Assembly: GCA_003249225.1 (NCBI GenBank)
Contig: QKJQ01000027.1
Span: 248,001-312,000 of the forward strand
DNA from: Clostridia bacterium
GTDB lineage: Bacteria > Bacillota > Clostridia > Lachnospirales > Lachnospiraceae
Length of the DNA stretch: 64,000 nucleotides
Direction: 5' to 3'
Every line of letters starts with the position of its first letter. The stretch's first letter is position 1. Under the pieces are notes generated by a model that saw nothing but the letters and a program-made list of their open reading frames with translations, had not been told where the DNA came from and ran no database searches. Of this stretch, positions 8,845 to 16,826 are shown in pieces. Position numbers and translations under genes: made by a program.

Positions 8845-10074
8845 ATGATTGATCAAATCACCCCCACTCTGTATTCATATGTACTAAGTAAACAGGAACT
8901 TGATGTAAATTACCAGCCCATTGTCAGTGTCAGCAAACAATCCATCATCGGGTATGAATCACTTTTGCGCACTTACTTTCAGGGCGAACTCATATCACCC
9001 GGCGCTTTATTCGATTACGCCGTGACCACGCAGAATGTTGCTGCGCTTGACAGTATCTGCCAGACGTATGCTTTAACACGCTATGTGGAAGGGCATCACA
9101 GCAAATTACTTTTTATTAATCTTGAATCCTCTCTGATTGATTATTATCTTGAGAATCTCACATTAATCAAACGAATTATTGATGAGATGGGAATACCTCA
9201 TGGTAAAATTGTACTTGAAATCAACGAAAAAAGGACTCCAAACAATGAACAGCTGATCGAACTCGTTAATATGTACAGGAACGAAGGATTCCTGATTGCA
9301 CTTGATGATGTAGGCGCCGGACACTCAAATCTCAACCGGATTGTTTTCGCGCGTCCCGACATTATCAAGATTGATCGGTCCGTAATTATGAACATCGATC
9401 AAAATTACTATAAGCAGGAGGTTCTTAGGTCTTTATCTGAACTTGGTCAGAAAATCGGAGCCATAACCCTTGCCGAAGGTGTTGAACGTGAAGAGGAAGT
9501 GATCACCTGCGTGGATTGTGGGGTTGACTGGTATCAGGGGTTTTATTTTGCACGAGCACTCCCCGCCTTACAGCCATGCCTGTTGGATTATCAGGGAAAA
9601 TGCAGCAGCATTTCAACCCAATACCAGAAAAAAGCCATTCAGAATATGAAAGATCTTTCGATCATGGTTCAGCGCCGTAAGCTTTCTTTCAACAAGCTAG
9701 TTCAGATTATAACGGAATATTTTCCTACTGATCTTGAAGAAATCATTCATGAATACTTAAAAAGCACCACTGACCTTGAATGCGTCTATATTCTGAATCA
9801 CAATGGCATTCAGATTACGGAGACTATGTTTCATCCTTCTTCTCAGTTTCGCAATCATGATATGTTTTCTCCTATGGGAAAAGGTGATTCTCATATATCA
9901 AGACCGTTTTTCAACTATGCTATTCATAATCGTAACAATATATATGTCAGTACAAAGTATATATCACTGGCAACCGGAAATTACTGCCAGACATTATCAA
10001 AGCATCTGGTCTTATCTTCGAAAAGCGGCGATACCGATACCATCGTTATATGTGCCGATTACGCAATGATATAA
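8845..10074 (+). CDS. EAL-domain c-di-GMP phosphodiesterase with YkuI-like C-terminal sensor
   Basis: A 409-residue soluble protein. The EAL domain spans about 5-245: signature Y-E-S-L-L-R (ESL in place of EAL), then I-N-L-E, L-E-I-N-E, A-L-D-D-V-G-A-G, I-K-I-D, A-E-G-V-E and Y-Q-G-F. All metal and catalytic positions I can place are present, so it is probably an active phosphodiesterase hydrolysing c-di-GMP to pGpG. Residues about 265-409 resemble the PAS/CACHE-like domain that follows EAL in Bacillus YkuI, likely a ligand sensor. The start at 8845 has AAAGGAAG just upstream; the longer frame from 8758 begins inside the promoter. Confidence 0.85.
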   Translation: MIDQITPTLYSYVLSKQELDVNYQPIVSVSKQSIIGYESLLRTYFQGELISPGALFDYAVTTQNVAALDSICQTYALTRYVEGHHSKLLFINLESSLIDYYLENLTLIKRIIDEMGIPHGKIVLEINEKRTPNNEQLIELVNMYRNEGFLIALDDVGAGHSNLNRIVFARPDIIKIDRSVIMNIDQNYYKQEVLRSLSELGQKIGAITLAEGVEREEEVITCVDCGVDWYQGFYFARALPALQPCLLDYQGKCSSISTQYQKKAIQNMKDLSIMVQRRKLSFNKLVQIITEYFPTDLEEIIHEYLKSTTDLECVYILNHNGIQITETMFHPSSQFRNHDMFSPMGKGDSHISRPFFNYAIHNRNNIYVSTKYISLATGNYCQTLSKHLVLSSKSGDTDTIVICADYAMI

Positions 10075-10143
10075 AAAAGGGTTGATAAAGTATGAAACAA
10101 GCAGATATAGGAACCTGTTCTTTCTTCCTCTGAACTCGAAAGC

Positions 10144-10181
10144 AAAAATATCCTGACAGCACATCAGTGCCTGTCAGGATA
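10144..10181 (-). terminator. Intrinsic terminator of the mntH operon, overlapping the HD-gene stop codon
   Basis: Eleven-bp arms TATCCTGACAG and CTGTCAGGATA enclose an inner GCAC/GTGC pairing and are followed by five T on the minus strand. The first arm lies inside the last codons and stop of the HD-domain gene. Confidence 0.85.
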
Positions 10182-10661
10182 TAATTTTTCCAGAAAACAA
10201 AGTCCGGTTCTTGTCTTAAATATCTTATATTTCACATGATCGACCGCACTCTGTCCTGCATTATCTTCAAATAAATTCACCAGAAAATCAGCCTCGACAA
10301 GAATCTGATAATCAATTTCATCGATAGAGTCATAGGTATGGTGATGAGCGATCAGCCAGCAGACACGCGTGATAATATCGTCTGACACCAAAAGTTCTTC
10401 AAGCATTTTCTTTGCTGCCGGGGGCCCTTCGATTTGCTGATAGTAACCGGAAGCACTCGAATATTTTTCCTCACTGATCTTGATACCAATATCATGAGTT
10501 AATGCTGCAATTTCAATTATCTCCTGCAAATCATCAGGAACACCCTCCATCTCAGCAATGGCTTTCGCAAACCCATATACTTTGAGAAAATGATTAATCC
10601 TGCGTCCGTCTCCTTCATAATATCGAATCATTGCATCCGTAACTCTTCCCGAAATTCTCAT
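10164..10661 (-). CDS. HD-domain phosphohydrolase
   Basis: A 165-residue protein made almost wholly of one HD domain: H-F-L-K at about 24, the metal pair T-H-D-I-G at about 54-58, an H-H-H-T cluster near 113, and D in V-E-A-D at about 130. Such stand-alone HD proteins hydrolyse nucleotides or phosphate esters; the substrate is not predictable. It has no GYP signature, so c-di-GMP is not implied. It is the last gene of a four-gene operon (46 bp after the aldolase-like gene), and the terminator hairpin overlaps its stop codon. Confidence 0.8.
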   Translation of the reverse strand: MRISGRVTDAMIRYYEGDGRRINHFLKVYGFAKAIAEMEGVPDDLQEIIEIAALTHDIGIKISEEKYSSASGYYQQIEGPPAAKKMLEELLVSDDIITRVCWLIAHHHTYDSIDEIDYQILVEADFLVNLFEDNAGQSAVDHVKYKIFKTRTGLCFLEKLYPDRH

Positions 10662-10707
10662 TCATTCACCGGTCCTTTCCCATGTGACATTTCTGTCCGT
10701 AAAACCT

Positions 10708-11745
10708 TTAGACCAATGCTTTCAACGCACCGGTAAGCGCTTCAAAATTGTCCTGACTGGTCAATGCACTGGTACAGATCCTGACAGCACTGCATTCATC
10801 TTTCTCAATCCCCCATGGTTCAAATACAAAGGTCTCCTGCAACTGCTTCAGCCACCTTTTCGGTAAGAGTGGGAACAATTGATTGCTCTGCGGCGGATAA
10901 AGGAACTGACATCCTTTCTCCTGCAGGATTTCACAGATGACTTCTGCTTTTCGAATAGCTTCCCCGGCAATTGTAAGATAAAGATCCTCTGTAAATAATG
11001 TTTCAAACTGAAGGCCAAGCATACGTCCCTTTGCGAACATTCCGCCTTTCTGTTTTATGGAGTAACGAAAATCTTTCTGGTATTTTTCATTTGTAATAAC
11101 GACTGCTTCGCCAAACATAGCACCCACCTTGGTTCCGCCAATGTAAAACACATCACAGAAAGCAGCTATATCTTCCAGTGTCATGTCATTTTCCTTTGCC
11201 GTCAGCGCATAACCCAAACGTGCACCATCAAGGAACAATGGTAATTCATACGAAGCACATACCTCATGAAGTTCCTGTAATTCATTTTTCTTATATATCG
11301 TTCCATTCTCGGTAGGATTTGAAATATATACCATCCCCGGCTGTACCACGTGTTCATGCGCCGGATCCTTTCGATGTGTCTCCATTGCTTCCTTAATCTG
11401 TGCTGCGGACAGTTTTCCTGTAGCACTTGGCAGTGCCAGGACCTTATGTCCGGTACTTTCGATTGCTCCGGTTTCATGAACATTAATATGACCTGTAACC
11501 GCAGAAAGAACACCCTGGTATGATTTAAGAATAGAAGCTATTACCGTCATGTTGGTCTGTGTCCCACCTACAAGAAAGTGTACCTCTGCACCTTCTCTTT
11601 TGCACTGAGCAAGTATAAGCTTCTTTGCTTTTGCACATATTTCATCTTCTCCGTATCCACAGGTCTGCTCCATGTTCGTCGCCACGAATGCATTCATGAT
11701 CTTCTCATGGCATCCTTCCAGATAATCGCATTCAAAGTGTATCAT
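10708..11745 (-). CDS. Low-specificity threonine aldolase-like PLP enzyme
   Basis: A 345-residue fold-type I PLP enzyme of the threonine aldolase/beta-eliminating lyase family. Visible: G-G-T-Q-T-N near 60 (phosphate/ring site), D-G-A-R-L-G at about 177 (the PLP-nitrogen Asp plus Arg), and the Schiff-base Lys in I-G-G-T-K-V-G-A at about 207. It would split L-threonine or allo-threonine to glycine and acetaldehyde, or act on a related beta-hydroxy amino acid. It lies 25 bp after the shikimate-kinase-like gene in the same operon. GGAG is placed 7 nt before the ATG. Confidence 0.87.
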   Translation of the reverse strand: MIHFECDYLEGCHEKIMNAFVATNMEQTCGYGEDEICAKAKKLILAQCKREGAEVHFLVGGTQTNMTVIASILKSYQGVLSAVTGHINVHETGAIESTGHKVLALPSATGKLSAAQIKEAMETHRKDPAHEHVVQPGMVYISNPTENGTIYKKNELQELHEVCASYELPLFLDGARLGYALTAKENDMTLEDIAAFCDVFYIGGTKVGAMFGEAVVITNEKYQKDFRYSIKQKGGMFAKGRMLGLQFETLFTEDLYLTIAGEAIRKAEVICEILQEKGCQFLYPPQSNQLFPLLPKRWLKQLQETFVFEPWGIEKDECSAVRICTSALTSQDNFEALTGALKALV

Positions 11746-11770
11746 TGTATGTCTCCATTCTTGTCATTAA

Positions 11771-12271
11771 TTATTCAACAGCTTCCTGAATTGCTCTGAC
11801 ACATTCCTGCATGGATAATGTACCACACGGGATAGTAACATCTGCATAAAACTCATACAGAGGAATGCGTTTCTGATATACATCGAACAGGGTATCACCT
11901 TTTTTCATAACAACGCCCCGTGACATCAGATTCTGCAGACGTTTTTCCAGCTCGGAATAGGAAACTTCCAGATAGACCGTCGTTGCCATATCCTTCAAAT
12001 GTGTCATTCCCTCTTTCGATAATACCGCGCTTCCGCCGGTCGATATGACTGCATTTTCACAGGACATTTCTTCCATTGCTTTCTTCTCAATCTCTAAAAA
12101 GCCTTCAATCCCATTCTCAGAGATAATCTCCTGCAATGTTTTCCCATACTTGTTTTGTATGATCAGATCCATATCAATGAACTCCATACAGAGATATTTG
12201 GCCAGCAGGACACCCAGCGTACTCTTGCCTGAACCGGGCATTCCGATCAAAACCAGATTTTTCTTTGTCAC
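11771..12271 (-). CDS. Shikimate kinase-like P-loop kinase, atypical substrate site
   Basis: A 166-residue kinase of AroK size. The Walker A is G-M-P-G-S-G-K-S-T (10-18), the D-M-D pair at about 33-35 matches the shikimate-binding Asp, and a C-terminal R-I-P-L-Y matches the R-x-P-L-Y lid residue. However the usual F-R-x-x-E reads F-L-E-I-E (the shikimate-binding Arg is missing) and the G-G-G loop reads G-G-S. It may be a weak shikimate kinase or phosphorylate another small alcohol. It starts with GTG behind AAAGGAG at 8-nt spacing. It sits between mntH (21 bp) and the threonine-aldolase-like gene (25 bp), not with aromatic-pathway genes. Confidence 0.75.
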   Translation of the reverse strand: MTKKNLVLIGMPGSGKSTLGVLLAKYLCMEFIDMDLIIQNKYGKTLQEIISENGIEGFLEIEKKAMEEMSCENAVISTGGSAVLSKEGMTHLKDMATTVYLEVSYSELEKRLQNLMSRGVVMKKGDTLFDVYQKRIPLYEFYADVTIPCGTLSMQECVRAIQEAVE

Positions 12272-12292
12272 TCGCTTTTCTCCTTTCTGATG

Positions 12293-13543
12293 TTACAAAA
12301 AACTTAGGAACAGCATAACATTTAGCACGGTAAGTGTGATCCCTATCAGCCATAGCGCTATGTTGTCAAATTTTGAGTTCTTATATTTTCCCATGACTTT
12401 TTCAGATGATGTCAGATAAATCTGTAAAAATACCGTGATCGGAAGCTGTATACTCAAAAGCATCTGGCTGTAGACAAGTCCGCTGAAAGGATCCTTGATG
12501 CAAAAGATAACAACAACTGCAAGAAACAATATGAATGCTACACCCATTTTGGTATGACGGTCTTTGATATCATAGGACTCTCCGAACATTCCGGCAAAAA
12601 TTGTACCGCCTGACATTCCGGCTGTTACCGAGGAAGAAATTCCGGCTAAAAGCAATGCAACGCCAAAAACAAGTGCTGCAATGTTTCCGACCAGGGGGAC
12701 CAGCATCTGCTGTGCTTGTTCCAGTTCATCGACCGCAATAAAATTTTTATAAAAGGTTGTTGCGGCAAGAATAATCATGGAACTGTTAATTGCCCAGCCA
12801 ATGACCATGGAAAGCAGAGTATCCGTGAATTCATATTTAAGTTGTTTTTTTATTATTTTATCATCTTCGAGATTCCACTGACGGCTCTGAATGATCTCCG
12901 AGTGCAGAAACAGATTATGAGGCATAACAACTGCCCCAAGCACCGACATAATAATCGGCATTGCTCCATCCGGAAACTGAATGGTCACCCAGCCGCGGGC
13001 CGCTTCTCCCCAGCTTACATCGACAACACTTAACTCATAGAGGAACGAAAGTCCAATGATAGAAACAAAGCCAATGATCCATTTTTCAAGTTTCTTGTAG
13101 GAATTTGTAAACAGTAATATCAAAATCAGCAGAAATATCATGATCGCTCCAAGCTTGACCGGAACACGAAAAAGTAATTTTAATGCGATCGCACCACCGA
13201 GGATCTCTGCGAGTGCAGTTGATATTGTGGCTATGATGCCAGTTGACAGAATTGTCTTTGAAAGCCATGGTTTTAAATGTTTGGTTGCAGCCTCTGCCAG
13301 ACAGTCTCCTGTCGCAATTCCAAGATGGGCTACGTTGTGCTGTAAAAGAATTAACATTATGGTTGATAACGTGACCATCCAGAGCAAAGTATATCCATAC
13401 CCTGAACCTGCTGCAATATTGGATGCCCAGTTTCCCGGGTCAATAAATCCCACGGTAACAAGCAATCCAGGTCCGATATAGCGGAATAAATCCTTAAGTC
13501 CAAATTCCGGCTTATGTCCTTTTGTGCTGAAAATACGAATCAT
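12293..13543 (-). CDS. mntH: Nramp-family divalent metal (Mn2+/Fe2+) importer
   Basis: A 416-residue proton-coupled metal transporter with 11 or so membrane segments. The metal-site motif of segment 1 is D-P-G-N (in G-F-I-D-P-G-N-W) and that of segment 6 is M-P-H (in V-V-M-P-H-N-L-F). Both are intact, which supports Mn2+/Fe2+ uptake. The start at 13543 has GGAG 6 nt upstream; earlier ATGs lie inside or before that site. It heads a four-gene operon and is preceded by an unusually long, dyad-rich leader, pointing to metal-responsive control. Confidence 0.92.
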   Translation of the reverse strand: MIRIFSTKGHKPEFGLKDLFRYIGPGLLVTVGFIDPGNWASNIAAGSGYGYTLLWMVTLSTIMLILLQHNVAHLGIATGDCLAEAATKHLKPWLSKTILSTGIIATISTALAEILGGAIALKLLFRVPVKLGAIMIFLLILILLFTNSYKKLEKWIIGFVSIIGLSFLYELSVVDVSWGEAARGWVTIQFPDGAMPIIMSVLGAVVMPHNLFLHSEIIQSRQWNLEDDKIIKKQLKYEFTDTLLSMVIGWAINSSMIILAATTFYKNFIAVDELEQAQQMLVPLVGNIAALVFGVALLLAGISSSVTAGMSGGTIFAGMFGESYDIKDRHTKMGVAFILFLAVVVIFCIKDPFSGLVYSQMLLSIQLPITVFLQIYLTSSEKVMGKYKNSKFDNIALWLIGITLTVLNVMLFLSFL

Positions 13544-13579
13544 AGTTTTCTCCATTCCTGCGGTTATCTTTGCGCATAT

Positions 13580-13646
13580 CAAGTTTGAACGAGCGGTGAC
13601 ACGCGAGGTACAAACTTGCTTGTGAAAGAATTATTTAATCTTTCAC
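13580..13646 (-). promoter_or_regulatory. Structured mntH 5' leader: two inverted repeats
   Basis: Within the roughly 200-nt untranslated leader two stems can form: GTGAAAGA-N9-TCTTTCAC (13622-13646) and CAAGTTTG-N23-CAAACTTG (13580-13618). No T-tract follows either. I could not match the region to the yybP-ykoY manganese riboswitch core. Confidence 0.45.
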
Positions 13647-13729
13647 TCTTTCTCCCATTTTATGTAACAATTCGTGCATATTCTGTAAAATAAACAGTCA
13701 TATGATATCTATCGTGATGAATGTAAATC

Positions 13730-13782
13730 AACATGAAGTAGTAACTTCATGTTATTATAACCCACCGAAATAAAATCAACAA
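13730..13782 (-). promoter_or_regulatory. mntH promoter and start-site operator
   Basis: On the minus strand TTGTTG (13777-13782), 17 bp, TATAAT (13754-13759). A perfect 9-bp inverted repeat, AACATGAAG-N6-CTTCATGTT (13730-13753), covers the predicted transcript start. This is an operator position suited to repression. The rest of 13544-13977 contains no gene. Confidence 0.55.
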
Positions 13783-13977
13783 TAGTAATCCAGGGTATTT
13801 TATGCATTAATTATTCACCACAAAATATGGATTCGGATATCATTTTACAACTATATTTTGTATCTGTCAAACTGCCCGATTTGACAAACACTTATATTTT
13901 TATTATACTTTACTCGTTACTGTAAACCGTTTTACCTTGTCTGCCGACCGTTGGAGGCAGCAGAAAGGAGATTTACA

Positions 13978-16191
13978 ATGCAGTGTTTCAACAAAACGAT
14001 TGAGGCTGTTATTTTTGACATGGATGGTACAATGTTCGATACCGAGCGCTTACGATTCAAGATGCTGAAACAGGCATCAAAAGCATTATTTGGGACTGAA
14101 ATGTCAGATCAGTTACTGTACGATTCCCTGGGTGTAAGTGCCATTACCGGCGAAACGTTGGCGAAAGAATTATATGGAGATAATTTTCCTTATAAAGAAA
14201 TCCGAAAGATGGCTGATGAACTGGAAATGCAATATATTATGGACAATGGAGTCCCTGTCAAAGAGGGACTCTATAATTTACTAGAGCGATTAAAAAAAAA
14301 TCAGGTACTGATTGCTCTTGCCACTTCAAGTCGCAGAGAAATTGCATCCCGGTACATGATACGCGCAAAAGTTTACCGTTATTTTGATATTCTAGTCTGC
14401 GGTGATGATGTGGAAAATGGAAAACCAGACCCTGAGATATTTACTAAAGCGATAATGGAACTAAGCTGTCCGGCTGACAGGTGTCTTATCGTGGAAGACT
14501 CACAGAATGGTATGCTTGCTGCCATTGCTTCAGGTGCCCACCCGGTTTTTATAAAAGACATGAAAGACATTGACCCGCAAATCCGAAAAAAAGCCTTCTT
14601 ATCTTATGACTCATTGAGAGATTTTCTAAAAGATGTTATTCCCTTCACCCCTGCGCTTCCTATTCCGAGCCTCTATGAAAGCTTCCCTTTGAACACTGGA
14701 TATGAAATTGCAGGAATTCATGGGTTTGGAGCTATCGGCGGTGGATATCTCGCACAAATCTTTTCTTACTGGGATGGATATACGAGACCTCAGGAATTGA
14801 TTGCCGCAACGCCCAATCCAATTTTACTTCAGCTTATAAACTCTTTTGGCAAGTACAGGGTCAAATACGAAAGTCTTGCTTATTTTCAAAGTATTGAAAC
14901 CATTAAAATGATTGATATTAACGATGAGGATGCTATGCTCAACATGTATCTACGCTGTTGTATCATTGGTCTTTCAGTTCCCGAATCTGTCCTCCCATCA
15001 CAGGCAGGCATAATTGCGAAGGGCCTGTTGAACCGCTATGAAACAAAAAATGAGCCTCTGACAATTCTGATTGTAATGAATAAAATAAATGCCGGCAGGT
15101 TCGTAAAACGATATGTTAAAAAAGAACTTCTTCTGCTTACAGACGAAAGTACAGCAAATAAAATACTTAACCATTGTTATTTTTCTGAGACAATCGTAAA
15201 CAGGATGGTTTCAAGAATCCCTGAAACAGAATTAATCGCAAAACTAAAGGATGACCTTTACAGTCTCTATCATAATGTTCAATTATATTCTGAGGATCTG
15301 CAGAGCATTTTTACTATTTCGGAAGGGTTTGCACAAAACTCAGGTCATTCCAAAAAGTCCAAAAAAAGGCAACAGGAAGAAGCTAAAACAGAGTTGCAAA
15401 ATGTCAGTATCTCAGGAAATATCTCTGGAATTGCAAGATTCACAAAAGATTTTACAGCACTTAACCTAACCTTATTCAGTTCAGAATCTGATATGCCGCT
15501 TTATGCTACCAAGGGAAGTCCATTACTGGAACGTCTCCGGCAAGTCGAACTGATCGAAGACATAAAATTTATGCAGCAGATCAAGAATAAACTTTCCAAT
15601 GGAACGCATGCAATTATAGCATGGTATTCAAGTCTTTTGGGTTATGAAACCATTGGACAAGGCATGGGAGACGAAAGAGTGAAGCGACTCGCAGTTTCAA
15701 TTATGAAACAGGAACTAAGACCTGTATTTCTTGAACAGAATCCAGACATGAAAACTTATATAAACTCATTTATTGCAAATTTTATTGTACGCTGCAGAGT
15801 TTCTTTTAAGGATAAATGCAGTCGTGTTGGCAGAGACCCCCTGCGAAAGCTTCAAAAAGGCGAACGCGTGCTTGGTGCAGTCGAGATGGCCTCTGATCAC
15901 CAGCTTGCGACAGATTCTCTGGAATTTGGTATCGCCTGCGGACTCTTGTATTCTCTATACAAAGCCTCACCCAAAGATAAGGAAGCAATGATGATTCGAT
16001 CACTGTATGGAAAAAGCAAATCCATTACAGATGTACTTACCTATTCAGGACCCTATAACAATTCCCGCTATAAAGGATTGCATAAGGATAGTGATCATCA
16101 GCTCCTTGAAAGGATTTCACTTCAATTTGACAAACTAAAAGAAAAACTCAATTTTTCAGGTGAAATTCTGCCATACACCGATGATATCTAA
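13978..16191 (+). CDS. Fused HAD phosphatase - mannitol-1-phosphate dehydrogenase-like enzyme
   Basis: A 737-residue two-domain protein. Residues 1-215 are a beta-phosphoglucomutase-type HAD hydrolase: D14-M-D16-G-T, the A-T-S-S motif II, G-K-P-D-P, and V-E-D-S-Q-N-G. Residues about 240-735 resemble polyol-specific long-chain dehydrogenases (MtlD): a Rossmann loop G-F-G-A-I-G-G-G at 249-256 and the catalytic K-x4-N-x2-H set K536, N541, H544, followed by a C-terminal helical domain. A plausible role is reducing fructose-6-phosphate to mannitol-1-phosphate and dephosphorylating it to mannitol, as the fused MtlD of Acinetobacter baylyi does. It is monocistronic, with AAAGGAG 7-8 nt before the ATG at 13978. 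The fusion is seen directly; the substrate is inferred. Confidence 0.8.
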   Translation: MQCFNKTIEAVIFDMDGTMFDTERLRFKMLKQASKALFGTEMSDQLLYDSLGVSAITGETLAKELYGDNFPYKEIRKMADELEMQYIMDNGVPVKEGLYNLLERLKKNQVLIALATSSRREIASRYMIRAKVYRYFDILVCGDDVENGKPDPEIFTKAIMELSCPADRCLIVEDSQNGMLAAIASGAHPVFIKDMKDIDPQIRKKAFLSYDSLRDFLKDVIPFTPALPIPSLYESFPLNTGYEIAGIHGFGAIGGGYLAQIFSYWDGYTRPQELIAATPNPILLQLINSFGKYRVKYESLAYFQSIETIKMIDINDEDAMLNMYLRCCIIGLSVPESVLPSQAGIIAKGLLNRYETKNEPLTILIVMNKINAGRFVKRYVKKELLLLTDESTANKILNHCYFSETIVNRMVSRIPETELIAKLKDDLYSLYHNVQLYSEDLQSIFTISEGFAQNSGHSKKSKKRQQEEAKTELQNVSISGNISGIARFTKDFTALNLTLFSSESDMPLYATKGSPLLERLRQVELIEDIKFMQQIKNKLSNGTHAIIAWYSSLLGYETIGQGMGDERVKRLAVSIMKQELRPVFLEQNPDMKTYINSFIANFIVRCRVSFKDKCSRVGRDPLRKLQKGERVLGAVEMASDHQLATDSLEFGIACGLLYSLYKASPKDKEAMMIRSLYGKSKSITDVLTYSGPYNNSRYKGLHKDSDHQLLERISLQFDKLKEKLNFSGEILPYTDDI

Positions 16192-16282
16192 TCCGGTGAA
16201 ATAAGAACCGATAATGGCAACGTGTATCCTGAACGAAACACATTTTATATAACAGGAAGGAAGAACGTGCTTTCCTGTTACA

Positions 16283-16315
16283 AAAATACGGGCAGGAATC
16301 TCCTGCCCGTATTTT
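16283..16315. terminator. Bidirectional terminator between the fusion gene and the cheX gene
   Basis: Fifteen-bp perfect arms AAAATACGGGCAGGA and TCCTGCCCGTATTTT with a 3-nt loop, giving a T-run on either strand. A second, longer-looped repeat TAACAGGAA/TTCCTGTTA lies at 16250-16280. Confidence 0.9.
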
Positions 16316-16364
16316 AAATCAACCAATTGGATGGTTTCACAGTATAAGAAACATTTTTACCCTG

Positions 16365-16826
16365 TTATTTTTCAAAGGCGATATTGATATCAATTGGAAT
16401 ATCATCGGCAAAAAGCTGAATACACAGAACCTGATTTGAACTCATCTTAGCTACAATATCTTCTCCGTATAACAACGTGGGGGTTGAGATATCAAGTGTA
16501 ACATTAATAGCCGCAAAGCAGGTTGCTGCATTCGCAGTCAGCATATTGGTCAACTCTGACAAAGCACTTTGTGCCATATCATTCAGCTCGTCCACCGGCA
16601 TCCCCATCATCATGGTAGATGCGATTTTCTTGGCATTCGACATACTGATAGCATATGCAACATTACCTCTGATCTGACCTACAATACCTACGATAATAAT
16701 AACACCTGAATTGTTCAGCTCTTGTGTTTTAACACTCAATTCACCTTTTTTAACACTGCTAAATCCAAGCTGCGGCATAACGCTCATAAAGGATTCAATA
16801 AAAGGATTCACATGTTTTACGTCCAT
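16365..16826 (-). CDS. cheX: CheX-like CheY-P phosphatase domain protein
   Basis: A 153-residue single-domain protein of the CheC/CheX/FliY phosphatase family. It has the family's E-x-x-N catalytic pair in S-E-L-T-N-M-L at about residues 89-94, flanked by the G-x-x-G-Q-I-R-G-N-V strand. It should dephosphorylate a phosphorylated receiver domain. Its start overlaps the end of the receiver-CheX gene by 10 bp, implying translational coupling, so that protein is the obvious partner. No flagellar or chemoreceptor genes are nearby. Confidence 0.85.
   Translation of the reverse strand: MDVKHVNPFIESFMSVMPQLGFSSVKKGELSVKTQELNNSGVIIIVGIVGQIRGNVAYAISMSNAKKIASTMMMGMPVDELNDMAQSALSELTNMLTANAATCFAAINVTLDISTPTLLYGEDIVAKMSSNQVLCIQLFADDIPIDINIAFEK

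Noticed and set aside
13580-13646. yybP-ykoY manganese riboswitch before mntH
   Set aside because: Inverted repeats are present, but the conserved riboswitch core sequence was not found.
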